64,000 bases of DNA from Nematostella vectensis (lineage: Eukaryota > Cnidaria > Anthozoa > Actiniaria > Edwardsiidae), in assembly GCF_932526225.1 (NCBI RefSeq), contig NC_064041.1, positions 9,344,813 through 9,408,812 of the forward strand, read 5' to 3'. Positions within the stretch are counted from its first letter, which is position 1. Each line of letters begins with the position of its first letter. This document shows, piece by piece, positions 1-13,500 of this stretch. The notes under the pieces are model-generated. The model ran no database searches, was not told the origin of the DNA, and saw nothing but the letters and a program-made list of their open reading frames with translations. The translations under genes and the position numbers were made by a program.

Positions 1-830
1 GTCCTTTGATACGTTCACTCTCTCAGCGGCTAGTGAGTAGTCGTTGTGGAGGTCGTGAAGGCTTTTGAGGTACTCTAGGTCGACTTTTAGTATCAGCCAG
101 GTCCAATTTTTTGATTCTCTACTCTGTCATCCATTTGAATCCACCAGTGGGTATGTATTGGCTCATAGCCCATACGTACAAGTTTTTTGCCTCCAAGTAC
201 ATAACATACCTCGAAGGCGCCGTCTCGTCGTATGATTCCATGTACTTATTGTTGGCCTTACCGTATCTGTTGGCTATGTATGATATGCCACCACGCACGC
301 CCTTTTCGATGAATAGGAACATGTTGAAGTCTGTCATGAGTTCCAGTTTGATGTCGGTAATTCTTAGCATGGCGTCCCATGATAGACCGGGGGATGTGAA
401 GTAGTTGCATGGATCTAGCTTATATTATTCTAGGCACGTCTTCCTTAAGTTTTTAAACACGTCAGCCAGCAGTAGTATGTCAGATTCAAGGCATAGGTCG
501 TGGTAGTCGCCCATGGTTTGAAGATTGAACTTCTTCCACACATTTCTAGCATGTTTGTAATCGTCCTCTGAGATGTGCTGGTCGCATGGTGCTATAGAAT
601 TACTCCTTCGCTGGTAGCTTGTCGTTGAACCTCTCAAAGCTGTCCAAGTGGGTTTAGGTGTCTGATGTGGCACCATCTAAAGCACTCGTTGTCCTTATTC
701 TTCATGTTGATCAACCCTCTACCTCGTTGTCCTCCCTATTACCTCGAACCTCTCCGACTCTCCCTTAGTCACGTACTCCGTTATTCTAAGATGACAAAAT
801 GGACAATCGTAGTATCCCTCTTCCTCTAAT
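1..830 (-). pseudogene. Decayed Polinton/Maverick-type protein-primed DNA polymerase B fragment
   Basis: Read on the minus strand, this stretch carries recognisable segments of the family-B DNA polymerase of Polinton/Maverick elements: a cysteine-rich piece (YDCPFCHLRITEY), then NKDNECFRWCHIRHLNP, then GDYHDLCLESDILLLADVF, then RGGISYIANRYGKANN and SQYIPTGGFKWM. In an intact element this enzyme copies the transposon by protein-primed synthesis. Here it is broken. The segment around 425-427 has an in-frame stop where the family has an aromatic residue. The homologous frame changes near 590-600, a further stop lies just upstream of that shift, and the cysteine-rich piece near 745-800 is in yet another frame. 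No terminal repeat, integrase or capsid gene is visible, so it is a partial copy cut by the window edge. Family assignment is from remembered motifs, not a search. Confidence 0.8.
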
Positions 831-889
831 GCAATATGGATCCCTGTATTACAATCCATTATATATGCTAATACAAGAGATTATATTTC

Positions 890-1048
890 TATATGACGTC
901 ACGGTACACCTATGCCGTTACGTCACGGCACATCTGTGTTGGTCTACATACAAGTTCCACAAGAGACTACATTCCTATATGACGTCACGGCACACCTATG
1001 CCGTTACGTCACGGCACATCTGTGTTGGTCTACATACAAGTTTCACAA
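890..1048. repeat. Two-copy tandem duplication, ~85-bp period
   Basis: A ~74-bp segment at 890-963 recurs at 975-1048 with two or three substitutions. Each copy contains a TGACGTCA (CRE-like) octamer followed by GTTACGTCACGG. No gene is visible around it. Confidence 0.85.
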
Positions 1049-1371
1049 ATACATACGGTAGACGACTCTAAGACATGTTTATACCCGCCCATGGTGAATT
1101 CCCTGATTCGTTCCGATGAATAAAAATATTTTCGCGTTGCCATGACTATAAGCATTCCACTTCGCCAGCGGGAAAGTCCCTAAATACAATAGACATGCCA
1201 AAACTCGCCAGCGGGGAATCCCCTGACTCGCTCCTAAGAATTAAAATTCCAAGAATGTCACGCAACAGCCGTAACCATAGGATTTTATCATAAAGTGAAA
1301 CCCGCACACACCGCACGGATTCCACGAAATGAAGAAAGCATATAGTTCCAGTAATTTATTCATAAGCTGAC

Positions 1372-2683
1372 ACCAAAATCTTGTATCATATAGTTTCACC
1401 AAAATGTGATACCATAAAGTCATACCAGAATCCTTTATCACATAGTCATACCAGAATCCTTTATCACATAATCATACCAGAACCCTTTATCACATAGTCA
1501 TACCAGAATCCTTTATCACATAGTCATACCAGAATCCTTTATCACATAGTCATACCAGAACCCTTTATCATATAGTTATACCAGAATCCTTTATCATATA
1601 TATATATACCAGAATCCTTTATCATAATTAGTAATACCAGAATCCTTTATCACATAATCATAACAGAATCCTTTATCACATAGTCATACCAGAATCCTTT
1701 ATCACATAGTCATACCAGAATCCTTTATCACATAGTCATACCAGAATCCTTTATCATATAGTAATACCAGAATCCTTTATCACATAGTCATACCAGAATC
1801 CTTTATCACAAAGTCATACCAGAATCCTTTATCACATAATCATACCAGAATCCTTTATCACATAGTCATACCAGAATCCTTTATCACATAGTCATACCAG
1901 AATCCTTTATCACATAGTCATACCAGAATCCTTTATCATATAGTTATACCAGAATCCTTTATCACATAGTCATACCAGAATCCTTTATCACATAATCATA
2001 CCATAATCCTTTATCACATAGTCATACCAGAATCCTTTATCACATAGTCATACCAGAATCCTTTATCACATAGTCATACCAGAATCCTTTATCATATAGT
2101 TATACCAGAATCCTTTATCATATAGTAATACCAGAATCCTTTATCATATAGTCATACCAGAATCCTTTATCATATAGTCATACCAGAATCCTTTATCACA
2201 TAGTCATACCAGAATCCTTTATCATATAGTTATACCAGAATCCTTTATCATATAGTAATACCAGAATCCTTTATCATATAGTCATACCAGAATCCTTTAT
2301 GATATAGTTATACCAGAATCCTTTATCATATAGTCATACCATAATCCTTTATCACATAGTCATACCAGAATCCTTTATCACAAAGTCATACCAGAATCCT
2401 TTATCATATCGTCATACCAGAATCCTTTATCATATAGTCATACCAGAATCCTTTATTACATAGTCATACCGGATTCTTTTATCACATAGTCATACCAGAA
2501 TCCTTTATCATATAGTAAATTATAGAATGCTTTATCATATAGTCATACCAGAATCCTTTATCACATAGTCATACCAGAATTCTTTATCATATAGTCATAC
2601 CAGAATCCTTTATCATATAGTCATACCAGAATCCTTTATCATATAGTCATACCAGAATCCTTTATCACATAGTCATACCAGAA
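1372..2683. repeat. 26-bp minisatellite, about 50 copies
   Basis: The unit reads CATAGTCATACCAGAATCCT followed by TTATCA and repeats head to tail with few changes. Common variants are CATATAGTTATA, CATAATCATA and CATATAGTAATA. The first copies (1372-1420) are degenerate and the last ends at about 2683. The array has no long open reading frame, and no gene flanks it closely. Confidence 0.95.
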
Positions 2684-2689
2684 TTTCAC

Positions 2690-4906
2690 ACGGTACGCTT
2701 TTGAGTAGTATAGGCTTGGCAGGTTTTTGCGCTGCGCTGGGACCGCCAAGTACTATATTACTTTAGATTATTGACAAATAACTGAATAAATATTGGTAGT
2801 TTGTAAATTAAAGAAAACGTGACACGAAATTCTCTTTTGCTTATTTAGACAAATTGACTAGTTAGTGTAGTAGCGTAATATCCCAACAATAATTCCTCCA
2901 ATTTTCGATACTTGATTTAAACGGAAACATGATTTTTGATCCTTTTAAAATTAGCAATTTTGGCAAATTTTTGCATGAAACCGGCGACATCCGAATATTT
3001 AATTTGCATATCACTTGTGACGTCAAGAGTTGTACAAGTGGGGGATGAACATTAGACATTCCCATACAAAATAGGACGCCCCCCCCCCCCCTCACCCAAA
3101 ATACACTTATAATTGATCGTGGAGCCCAAATCTTCTCCAGAAAATAGCTGAGTGTAACCTGAGCAAAGTATCCAAAAGGAATCCTGCAGCAATTGGAGCG
3201 GTGATTTTTATTAATATTTTTTATAAGCTTTTGAACACCATTTCCGCGCGAACCACCCAACTTTTCGGCAAACTCACTCCTTTTTCGATCACAATTGTGA
3301 TCAAAGAAATAATATATACGCTGTAAATAATTGCGAGACGATATTACAAGGCAAAAAGTAACGCATCTATATTTCGGCAAAGCAGAATGCATATGTTAAA
3401 AGCGTCTATGCTTTCAAATAATACAGATTTTTAATATTTTTTTGTCCAATTTATTGCAAATTGTCACAAAAACAAAACACGCTCTTAAAAGTATATTTTT
3501 TACGCACTAAACAATGCACCAAATAATGAAACCTATAGATTACAAGGAAGGCAAGCTTTCTACACAAAGAGATAAAAAAACATCAAGATATATCAAACTC
3601 AGAGAGAAACGACTGGAAATCTAGAATCTAAAAAGTAGGAGATGCGAGGGCTGAAAATCATCAATGAGTGAACGGCAAAAAAAAAAATCGATTGTATTTA
3701 CTTCTCTTTTAATAAATAAACAAACAAACAAATGCAGTAGATGGAACTAGCATTATAATCCCTGAATAGTTATAATGTTTTTTTAAAGAAAAACTGACAT
3801 CAAGACTTGGTATATGTGAAAGGGAATGCACAACAACCGCACAAATGTACATTTACTGGCAAAGCAAAGCGTACGGTGCGATAAGAAAACACTCACAAGA
3901 AAACTTGCACCCTTCACCGTGCTTTTCTTGGCTCTCGAACAAATTCGAATTTTATATTTACCCTTCCTCCCTCCCAATTGTGAGGACTGATTTTTGTCGA
4001 TAATTCGACTGTTCGTTTTGTAGAGAAATGTCATTCCTTGAATGACTGAATCAATCGGCGTGGTAAAACAAACTATTTCGCTTTTCCAGTTTGTCAATTT
4101 GTTGTACTTTGCGGCTTAACAGTGAATCAGATTATTACAATTGCATGTGGTTCTTTCAACATTTTCCACCCCGGGGTGCTGTTCGAAGGTGAACTTGTAT
4201 TTTTGCGAGTTTACTAACTTTATTGAAGTTGTTTGCCTCGTCTTGGTTTTATGGCCGTTCGCATTCGCACGTGGAAGAAATCGTTTTTCTACAACTCAGT
4301 TTGCGAATAAAAATGCATTGAATGAAGTCCAATCCAATATAACATATTCTTATAATCAAACCATTCATCCTTACCGGTAAAAAGCGTAGTGCTCACAACA
4401 AGCCAAAATAATCAGGTTGAAATTCATTTGCTTGAATGAACCGATCGACTCGAACTGGTAAACACTCCAGAGATGTCTTTTCATTCCATTCACTGCAGGT
4501 TTCGATGAACCCCCTATCTTAGTGATAGAAAAAGGTTATTCTTGGATCCATTGCTTGAACATTGTAATCATCTTTTTTACCATGTCTTGAAAAGCGAGGA
4601 ATTAGGAAAAATACAAAAGATATGCTCGTCCTCATCTTTACAAATCTACATTGGCAAGCGAAGTTCGACTGGAACAAGTGTGTACAACTCTTGACGTCAG
4701 CCAATCAAAAAAAGTCGCCAAGACAAGACATTTTCAAAACACGATTACAAAAATTCCTGCAATCAATAAGCACAAAGGCAGTTCTAAAACCAAACATCGA
4801 TAGCTATATTTTGCTATAAAAGCTTATGTATTTTTCGTGTCATGGTCTCTTTAACTCTTTACAAAAGTCATCGAATTTCCATAAGTTAGGATTACTAGTG
4901 ATATAC
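2690..4906. other. No recognisable gene
   Basis: AT-rich DNA with a 13-base poly(C) tract at 3079-3091. Open frames here are short, lack convincing start or splice context and resemble no family I know. A short stretch near 2975-3025 (GGCGAC, TTTGCAT, GTGACGTCA in that order) resembles the reverse complement of 7040-7095, suggesting an old dispersed repeat. Confidence 0.5.
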
Positions 4907-5154
4907 CTGCAGGCTGAAGTAATCAATTCCAGGAAATTTCAACAAATCTTTGGAATAAGATTCAGCTTTGTCAGACAGCAGTTCACAGCTCCCAAGATTC
5001 GCTCGTTTCTTATAGTTCACAGCACGACATGCTTGGTTCAGATAGCACTTTATATGACAGTTTTTCACTGATATGTCAGTTATATTCTGAAGGGTGTGGT
5101 TAAAGAGGGCGTGGTCGACCAGTGGAGGAAGAACGAGCAGATTGCGACAATGAT
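4907..5154 (-). CDS. Orphan internal exon encoding a PAN/Apple domain
   Basis: This minus-strand exon is bounded by a strong acceptor (pyrimidine tract then TTCAG at 5160-5155) and a donor CAG|GTATAT (junction 4907/4906). Its translation has the cnidarian PAN/Apple layout: an opening hydrophobic segment (ALFNHTLQNI), then CHIKCYLNQACRAVNY, then a block with a further cysteine (GSCELLSDKAES), ending near FSLQ. PAN domains are extracellular, disulfide-bonded modules that bind proteins or glycans, so the parent protein is probably secreted or membrane-bound. The exon starts in phase 2 and ends in phase 0. I could not find the neighbouring exons with confidence: no signal-peptide exon is evident above 5154 and no clear continuation below 4907. 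It may be part of a larger split gene or a stranded remnant. Confidence 0.6.
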
Positions 5155-5473
5155 CTGAAGAGAATTGAGAATTGGATTTAATAAGTTTTCGCCATGCATG
5201 TATAAGCTTTACGCAGTTTGAGTCTTTTGATGTTGTTTTGATCAATCAATAAAGATTGAACACAGAAGGGAACAAAACAGACACTTTGTACACAAAAATG
5301 GGTCAGACCATCGATAATATTTGATTTTAAAAAATAAAAGCAGCCAATTGATTCAGCACCTCTTACAGCACTAATACATATATGGTAAAAACATAAATAT
5401 CACCAGCCTACCCCCCCCCCCCCCCCCCCGTCAAACTTTATCTGTTAGTTAAATGCTAAAGAATAATTCCGAC

Positions 5474-5660
5474 CGGAGCAGCCTCGTCCCTAGGCTTCTC
5501 GGCGGGTGTATCATGCACTGCATGGTTATGACGTCACTGGCCCTCTCTGCTCTTGCCTCCGAGAAGTCAGCATGAAGCGTCCGCCATATTGGAAATTGTG
5601 AATCTACGCGCAAAGCATCATGGAGCTGACAGCCGGGGAGTAGCCGGGGGACGAGGCTTA
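5474..5660. mobile_element. Short inverted-repeat element (MITE), CCTCGTCCC ends
   Basis: The left end GCAGCCTCGTCCCTAGGCTT and the reverse complement of the right end (TAAGCCTCGTCCCCCGGCTA) match over the first ~12 bases and then diverge. Flanks share TTCCGA on both sides, a possible decayed 9-bp target duplication. Read in frame, the ends encode the peptide SLVPRLL / GTRLL, which often contaminates cnidarian and sponge gene models. The element overlaps a 19-base poly(C) tract region (5411-5429) only by proximity. Confidence 0.6.
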
Positions 5661-7595
5661 TTCCGAAGCCGAACATAAATGAGCGCTATGCCGCTGCTTT
5701 TGTCAGAAAAACGTTTTCTTCTGTTAGCAAAATAAAGCTAATATTTTAGGTATTTCAGTGTTCAGTGAATGTGATAAATAATTCGAACTTTGAATATTAG
5801 GACCCTAGACTAGATGAACGGAATAACGACTAATAATGTAAGTAAGGGGAAGATTATCAATTCGTGCTTGTTTGATTATTTTTGTACAGAACATGATTTA
5901 TTATTAGTTATTGTGACGAATTCAAATGAATTGAACTTAAACTAAACTTCACTAAAAGTAGGAACGACAGAGCTTCTATAAAATTTATTTTATGAAAACT
6001 GTTTTGGTTTAAGAGATTCAATGCCTTATTTGTAAAATTGCGCAAAATATGATATGATAAAATAATTTTTTTACTATAAATTAGAAAAAAAATTGTTTTG
6101 AAAATGAGAAAAAACAACAAGGCTGCTCTAAGATGGAGAGGTATAAAACGCCACGAACAATTATTCGATAATACTAAAAACAATAACCTAACCTCTGGTT
6201 CACTTATATTTTTCTTTTTCCACTAAAATCTTTTAGCACCATGCATAGCGTTGCGTAGCTTCTTTGGCTGAAGCCAATTCAAAATTATTAATGATCGGCA
6301 TCCTTAGATCCGCCTCGAAAAAAAAATGAAAAAAAACAAAAATTATTTTAGTCAAAGTCTCACCTTGACTGTAGCACATTTTTGCCATGAAAGGAAGAAA
6401 GAAAACAAGTTTAAGAGTAGTCATTCTTTAACACCTGTCAGCCTCTTTTCTGACTTTCCAAACTCCTAAACGTTTTGCCAGCTGCAAGCTCCAAAACATC
6501 TAAATTGGAATAAAAGGAAACCAATTATTGAGCGATGCTATTGTTGAAAACACAATAACCCCATTTATTGAAGAGTTTGGGATAATAATAATATTCAGTT
6601 ATTATTTAAGGAAGAATTAATTAGCTTTAAAGCATTTTAAAGATATTTTCCGATTGATTTAACTGATGATTATTTGAGGGGAAGTTACTCATAAATTTAT
6701 ACTCATAAATTTTTATTTATTATTTAATGTTATATTTTGCCTATTCTCCCTGTCTATTACTGAAAAAAAAAATGTTTGTTTTTTCGCCGACTTAAATCTT
6801 GGAAATAACGCTAAAATGATGACAAATATAAAAAAAGCTTTGTACAACATGCAAAAATATTTTATTTCTCGAGAGTTTTCTCTTTTGGCGTCAAAGATTG
6901 CATCTCATCCCCCCCCCCCTCCCTTTCCGCACATGCCCACTTGCCAACTACGCAGTCTAGTCAAGCCTAAATCCGAGGTGTTTCGGGTTTGCTGTGACTG
7001 GCAATGAGCCGTGAGGCAGCTTGGGGTCTGGGAAGAGTTATCCTATGACGTCACAACTTGTACCATGCAAATAAAGCCCGAATACTTGGTCGCCTTCACT
7101 TAACTGTCTTCTCATATAATACCGCATGATATGGCGCATGGTAAAAATGTGATCGAGTCCAAACCAGAATCATAAAACTTATTTTTTAATTATATTCCGC
7201 GATACGGGATTTATGACGAAAAATGCAAAACGTTTCACTACTGTTTTTGGTGAAAACATTTTTTTAACATTTTGGTGAATAATTCAGTATTTGTGTTAAT
7301 TACTTTAATATGTTAGGGATACGTAGATAAAGAGTGATTAACCGCAATAATATGAGTGGAACTTCTTCAACATTGTATAACCAATAAACGAAGTGTAATG
7401 AGAAATTTGTGAAAATTTGACATAAAAAAATATATTACTGGGAAATATAATTAATAATTTATCCGTTTTGGAGACAACTCACATTCTGGAAAGAAAACTT
7501 TATTTAACATAACTAGTGGGAGAAGTTATCGGTTACAAATCCCAATTCAAACTGTGGAAATCAGCGAACAAATTACGAGGCTGAAAATTAACAAA
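5661..7595. other. No recognisable gene; probable upstream region of the 7.6-kb gene
   Basis: AT-rich sequence with short runs of A and T and an 11-base poly(C) tract at 6909-6919. Small open frames on both strands lack family resemblance. The 300 bases before 7596 should contain the promoter and 5' UTR of the next gene, but no TATA or initiator can be called reliably. An upstream non-coding exon is possible. Confidence 0.45.
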
Positions 7596-10500
7596 ATGGA
7601 TATCTGTTTGAAAGAAGAAAATCCACTGGCGCAGGGTAATGTCGACTTTAGAAAAGTTTTTGCCGAAGTAAATGGCAGTGAACACATATCACCGCTTGGT
7701 GAAATGGTGGTTGAAACTTCAGACGGAAACAGCTCTAAAAATGGTATCAAGAAAGTGGAAAAGGATGATAAAGCATTAAAAGAAGATAACGATAAGATGA
7801 GTCAGGATCTAAGTAGTCTAGAAGTCTTGGAGCAGAAATCGGAGACTGAGATTCGAAAAAGTGCACCTTTTCCGACGAATAAGGTAAAAAACTTAATTGG
7901 TATTCGCCAAAAGAAAAGATTTCTGGCTCAGGAATGATAGTATATTTTTTGTAGCTTTGAATGTGTACAAAATTAGCAAAGAAATTTCTTATAAATGAAA
8001 TGAAGACGTAGTTTGGGAAATACGAAAAAAACCGCGCACAAAGGTTGAGAAAACTCCTAAATAGCTAAATGAATGCTAAAGTGGGGATAGAGTATCTAAG
8101 AAATAAAAAAAGACATAAAGCACACAGTTTGGAGTACGCACAAAATACCGGAGGTTCCAGAATACCTCATTTACTCGTTTAATCGCCGCATATTTTAATG
8201 ACAATCTGCGACAGCGGCGTAAAATATAAATTGGGTACCAGAGGTTCTGAGCTTCGTTGCGAGAACTAAGCTTCGCTCAAATGGTTGTCGCCGCGAAGCT
8301 CAGAGCCTGTCTGGTACCCAGGTTACGTAAAATCGGGACATTTATCGGGGCATTTACTTACTTATTTTATTCAGCAAGTGCAACTTTATATAAAATAGGT
8401 ATGTGCATTTGAAATCAATTTTCATTAAAAAAAGCATCTTATAGTAAAATGGTACCGTCATGCATTTTGGCAACTTTGCTCTGTTACCATGACGACAGGA
8501 CGTTAGACATCAGGCCTACCAGCACATACGGGACTACGAGGCTGACAAGCGACGCCTGGCAGATTCCATCGAAATTCGGCGCCAGGAGCAAGCTAAGACC
8601 CTGGAGGAGAAGAAAAGGCAGCGACTGAGAAGCAGAGAGGCGGCGATGGAGGAAAAAAGGCAGAAGGAAAGACTTAGACATGTGCAGGAGGTCAAGAATA
8701 GGCAACAAGAGCACCATCAGGTCTGCGTGTGAAGTGATGTTTATGATGACGATTAGGATGATGATTACGATTGTATATGATAAAAATAACAATAACAACG
8801 ATAATGATAACGATAATAAAAATGATGATGATGAAATATGATGATGACGCTGAGAAATGACGATGATGATGATAATAATGATAGATAATGATGAAGCCTA
8901 TTATGATGATGAAGGTGATGATGATGATAGATGATGATTGTAGATGATAATGATAATGGTGGTGATGTTGAGGATGATGATGGTGTCTTGTTGAGATTAT
9001 GATAATGGTGGTGGTAGTTATGATGATGATGATGCAATGTTCATAATGATGATGGTGTTTGTGTTGATGAGGATTTGAATGATTATTGTATTATTATCAC
9101 AATGTAGATAGCGATAATAATGGTAATGGTATTTGGGATGAGGAAGTTTAATAACGACGATAAGCCGATACAGACTAAAATCACAAAAATTTCTTTTTAG
9201 GCTTCTCTTCATTTACGAAGTCACCAAGATGACGTCAAACGACTTGATGGTTACATAAACAACATCCGGGAACAACAAACCATGACCTTGCAAGAGAAGA
9301 TACGCATCCGTCAAAAAATGAAGAAAAAACTGCAGGATCAACATACTAACTCTATCTGCAACGGCAAAACTTTAGACGTAAGTATAGAAATTATGATAAA
9401 TGACACATATACTGCATCTTTTAGTCAATTCATTTCCACAAAAATGTAAACAAACTAATTGAATATCCTATGTACTTGAAACAAACACTGATCGACAAAA
9501 GTTTTTGATTGTTTTTTTTTTCTTGCGAAAAGTCTTTAGTCTGTGTTTTTTTTTTCTTGTGTTACCAAAGATTTGTTTCGGTTTTTTAAAACTTGTTTTT
9601 ATAACAAAAAAGAATATAAAACTAATAAAAAAATACGAACAATCATAGGACGGAAACGCGGATGGATGCTTAAACGAGGGAAGCTCCCCATGCTTCGACA
9701 GTTGGACCGACCCTAAAGACAAAGAATTTGTTTCCATGGCAACGGATAAGCCGCGTTCTGACGGTTGGACCGACCCTAAAGACAAAGAATTTGTTTTCAT
9801 GGCAACAGATAAGCCGCGTTCTGACGGTTGGATCGCGACTGATGACAGGGAGCTCGTTTCCAAGCCAACAGAAAGGCCTCGTTCTGACGGTTGGGCTGAG
9901 ACTGAAGACAGGGAGGTTGTTTCCATGGCAACAGATATACCGCTTTCTGACGGTTGGATTGAGACTGAAGACAAAGAACTTGTTTCCATGGCGTCAAATA
10001 TGCCGCGTTCTGACCGTTGGACCGAGACTGAAGAACGAGAACTTGTTTTCTTGGCAAAGGATATGCCGCGTTCTGATGGTTGGACTGAGAATGAAGACAG
10101 GGAACTTGTTTCCATGGCGTCAAATATGCCGCGTTCTGACCGTTGGACCGAGACTGAATACAGGGAGCTCGTTTCTGAGGCAACAGAAACGCCGCGTTCT
10201 GACGGTTGGACCGAGACTGAAGACAAAGAACTTGTCTCCATGGCATCAGATATACCGCGTTCTGACGGTTCGACGGAGAATGAAGACAGGGAACTTGTCT
10301 CCATAGCAACAGATATGCCGCGTTCTGACAGGTGGACTGAGACTGAGTTCAGAGAGCTCGTTTCCAAGGCAACAGAAATGTCGCGTTCTGACGGTTGGAC
10401 CGAGACTGAGGACAGGGAGCTCGTTTCCAAGCCAACAGAAAGGCCTCGTTCTGACGGTTGGGTTGAGACTGAAGACAGGAAGGTTGTTTCCATGGCAACA

Positions 10501-13500
10501 GATATACCGCTTTCTGGCGGTTGGATCGAGACTGAAGACAAAGAACTTGTTTCCAGGGCGTCAAATATGCCGCGTTCTGACCGTTGGACCGAGACTGAAG
10601 AACGAGAACTTGTTTCCATGGCAAAGGATATGCCGCGTTCTGATGGTTGGACTGAGACTGAAGACAGGGAACTTGTCTTCATAGCAACAGATATGCCGCG
10701 TTCTGACGGTTGGACCAAGACTGAAGACAGGGAACTTGTTTCCATGTTAACAAAAAAGCCGCGTTCTGACGGTTGGACCGAGACTGAAGACAGGGAGCTC
10801 GTTTCCAAGGCAACAGAAATGCCACGTTCTGACTGTTGGACCGAGACTGAAGACAGGGATCTTGTCTCCATGTCAACAGATATGCCGCTATCTGACGCTT
10901 GGACCGAGGCAGAAGACGAGGAACTAGTTTCCACGGCAACAGATATGCCGCGCTCTGATGGATGGATCGAGACAGAAGATAAGGAATTTACTTCTATGAC
11001 AACAGATATGCCGCGTTTTGACGTCTGGACCAAGGTAGAAGACAAGGAACTAGTTTTCATTGCAAAAGATATGCCGCGTTCTAACAGCTGGACCGAGATA
11101 AAAGACAAAAAACCTGTTTCCATGGCAACAGACATGCCGCGTTCTGAAGGTTTGACCGAGGCAGGTTCAGTTATTATGTCAACTGGAACCCAGCATTCAG
11201 ATGAATTTAGAAGTGCGAAGACTGGAGGACGGATGGACGATATTACCCAATTTTCTGACGTGAAGAATGATATAACTAAGAAGCGATTTGGAGAGCAGGT
11301 TAACAGTGAACAGGAGGGAGCTGGGGAGGCTAGGCGTGGGGCAACCAGCAAGGAGGGCGGAACGATCCAACCCAAGGGCAACAAACACGATGATGACAAA
11401 CACTATGATGAGAGAGACGTGCATAAAAGAGCGGAATCCAGGCAGAGCTTGCAATGCTGGGCAGACGAAGTGAGTTATGGTACAGTTGGTACCTTATTTA
11501 AAGTGCAGCTCCAGGGAAAGGGAAGACCGTTTTGGGCAAAATGCACATTATCTGAGGCTTACTTTCCCGAAAAAAAATTCGAATTCCTCCAATTCCGAAT
11601 ATGTTGCAGCTTTTCAAACACATGCGATATACACGCGACCGTAAAACACGTCCGTCGCTGACCGGCGAAATGTATTGCGGGCCCATGGCGCGAAAATTCT
11701 GTTGCATTATTTATGCGCTTTTAGTGTCGCAGTCAGCAGTCTCACAGGCATCTAGGAATCGCGAGTGAAAACGTTACGGAGTCTTCAGAATTATCGGAAA
11801 ATGAGTTGACCGACGTAGAGAACGAACCGGAATGTATAGAGTCTTTACAAGGAACGGCAACATTTATAAACGAAGCGGCAAACGAGTTCAACAATCTCTA
11901 GTCTGTCGAAACGTGGGTCCATTAGCATTTTCCCGACTATTTGAGTATTGCATGACATTCAGGTTAAATATTCTCTAGTCAAAACCCTAATTGACCCAAT
12001 CATTTGCGAGCTGGATTCATTTTTGTGCAAGGTCAAGTTGCTATGAACTTCGACGATGGCGTCGTGTTGTGTCGCGTTACAAATCAACAGCTAAAATCTC
12101 TATTAAAATGTCCCGGCTGCAACTTTTGCTTAATAAGAGATGTCCCAATGCTATAGAATACGTTTTTATAATAATATTTACATTCCAAGCTGTTTGAAGC
12201 GGTGAAAAAGCAATAAAGTTGATGATTCTCTGCGAAGTAGGGCACTCGATTGTAGAAGTGTGACAACAACTGAAATCCCCTGACAGGCTCAATATATGGC
12301 AATCCTTTCGCGCCTTCTCGAACTCTGACCGAGAGGGGACCGAGTTGGTTGGTGTTTCAAGATGGCGGCCAAATCAAGCCAAATCGCGTGCGTTTGAAAA
12401 GATGCAAAATATTCGGAATTGGAAAAATTCGAATTTTTTTTCGGGAAAGTAAGGCTCAGATAATGTACATTTTGCCCAAAACGGTCTTCTCTTTCCCTGG
12501 AGCTGCACTTTAAAATATTAGGCGCTTAAACAATGAACCTCAAGTGGACATCTATTATATGTGAGTAGGGCTACCATTTTCCAGTAACCATTTCTGTTAC
12601 CGGTCTCGATACTTTGGCCATGATACAGAGACATTACGAAAACTGGGGGGGGGGGGGGGGGGAAGGGGACACATCCACGCCCCTACTGGTCATCTTATTG
12701 TAATTGTAGAAGAAAAAAATGGGGGCACGCCCACCTAGCCCCTGAGGGCGCTTCAGCACTAGCACTAGCATAGGTGAACTGGTTGGTAGGTACCGAGATA
12801 GGGGGGGATAAATAAAATAAAATATATTGAAAGAAAAAAATTGTAATACCTTAAATGATCTAAATATTGCCCGCTATTTAAAGAACGTCTATTATCTAAT
12901 GAGCACCCCCCACTCCCCTGAGCTTACAAATTTATATTGAAAGCCTCTCCTGTTAACGCCCCCTCTACCCTCCCTCCCAGCTTAAACAAACGACATAGGA
13001 ATTCCGGTAACTTAAATCAAATTCAAATGTAAAGAAACGCTTGTCACGCAGGCAAAATTTAACTTGATCTTGACTGAGATTTAAACCCCACTGCACTTGG
13101 GTTTGTTTTTATTGTTATAACTTGTTAAAGAACGCGCCTCTCTAATAAACGCTTCCTATCCTTTGAACCCCCCACCCCCTCGGGCCATCAAAATTTAATA
13201 AATTTCCCGGCGTTTATTAAATCATTTTCGGTAATCCAATGGGCAGGAAGCTTATGATGTTTCAATTGTGATGTTTAAATTCAATTTCCTTTGTATACAG
13301 TCCCAGTTGATCCCTCCGGCAGCTCGGTCCCAGACTCGCCGCGTCCAACAAGGCGACATTCAGTACGTGGAGGTCAAGGGCAAGCGAAAGAAGAAATTCC
13401 TGAAACTGTTGATTTGCTGTCCCATCGTCGTGCTCCTCGGAACAGTTGCTTTGTTCGCATTCGCTAAAGGGCGCAAGAACGGTACGGTCAGTGTTACAAG

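Noticed and set aside
2862-3392. 176-codon minus-strand frame
   Set aside because: Includes a poly(C)-encoded Gly run and no resemblance to a known protein; composition looks random.
8765-9212. His- and Tyr-rich minus-strand frames
   Set aside because: They are translations of the GAT/AAT low-complexity tract in an intron.
9797-10939. Antisense Gln/Asn-rich frames over the 63-bp array
   Set aside because: Shadows of the repeat; no splice sites or flanking coding support.
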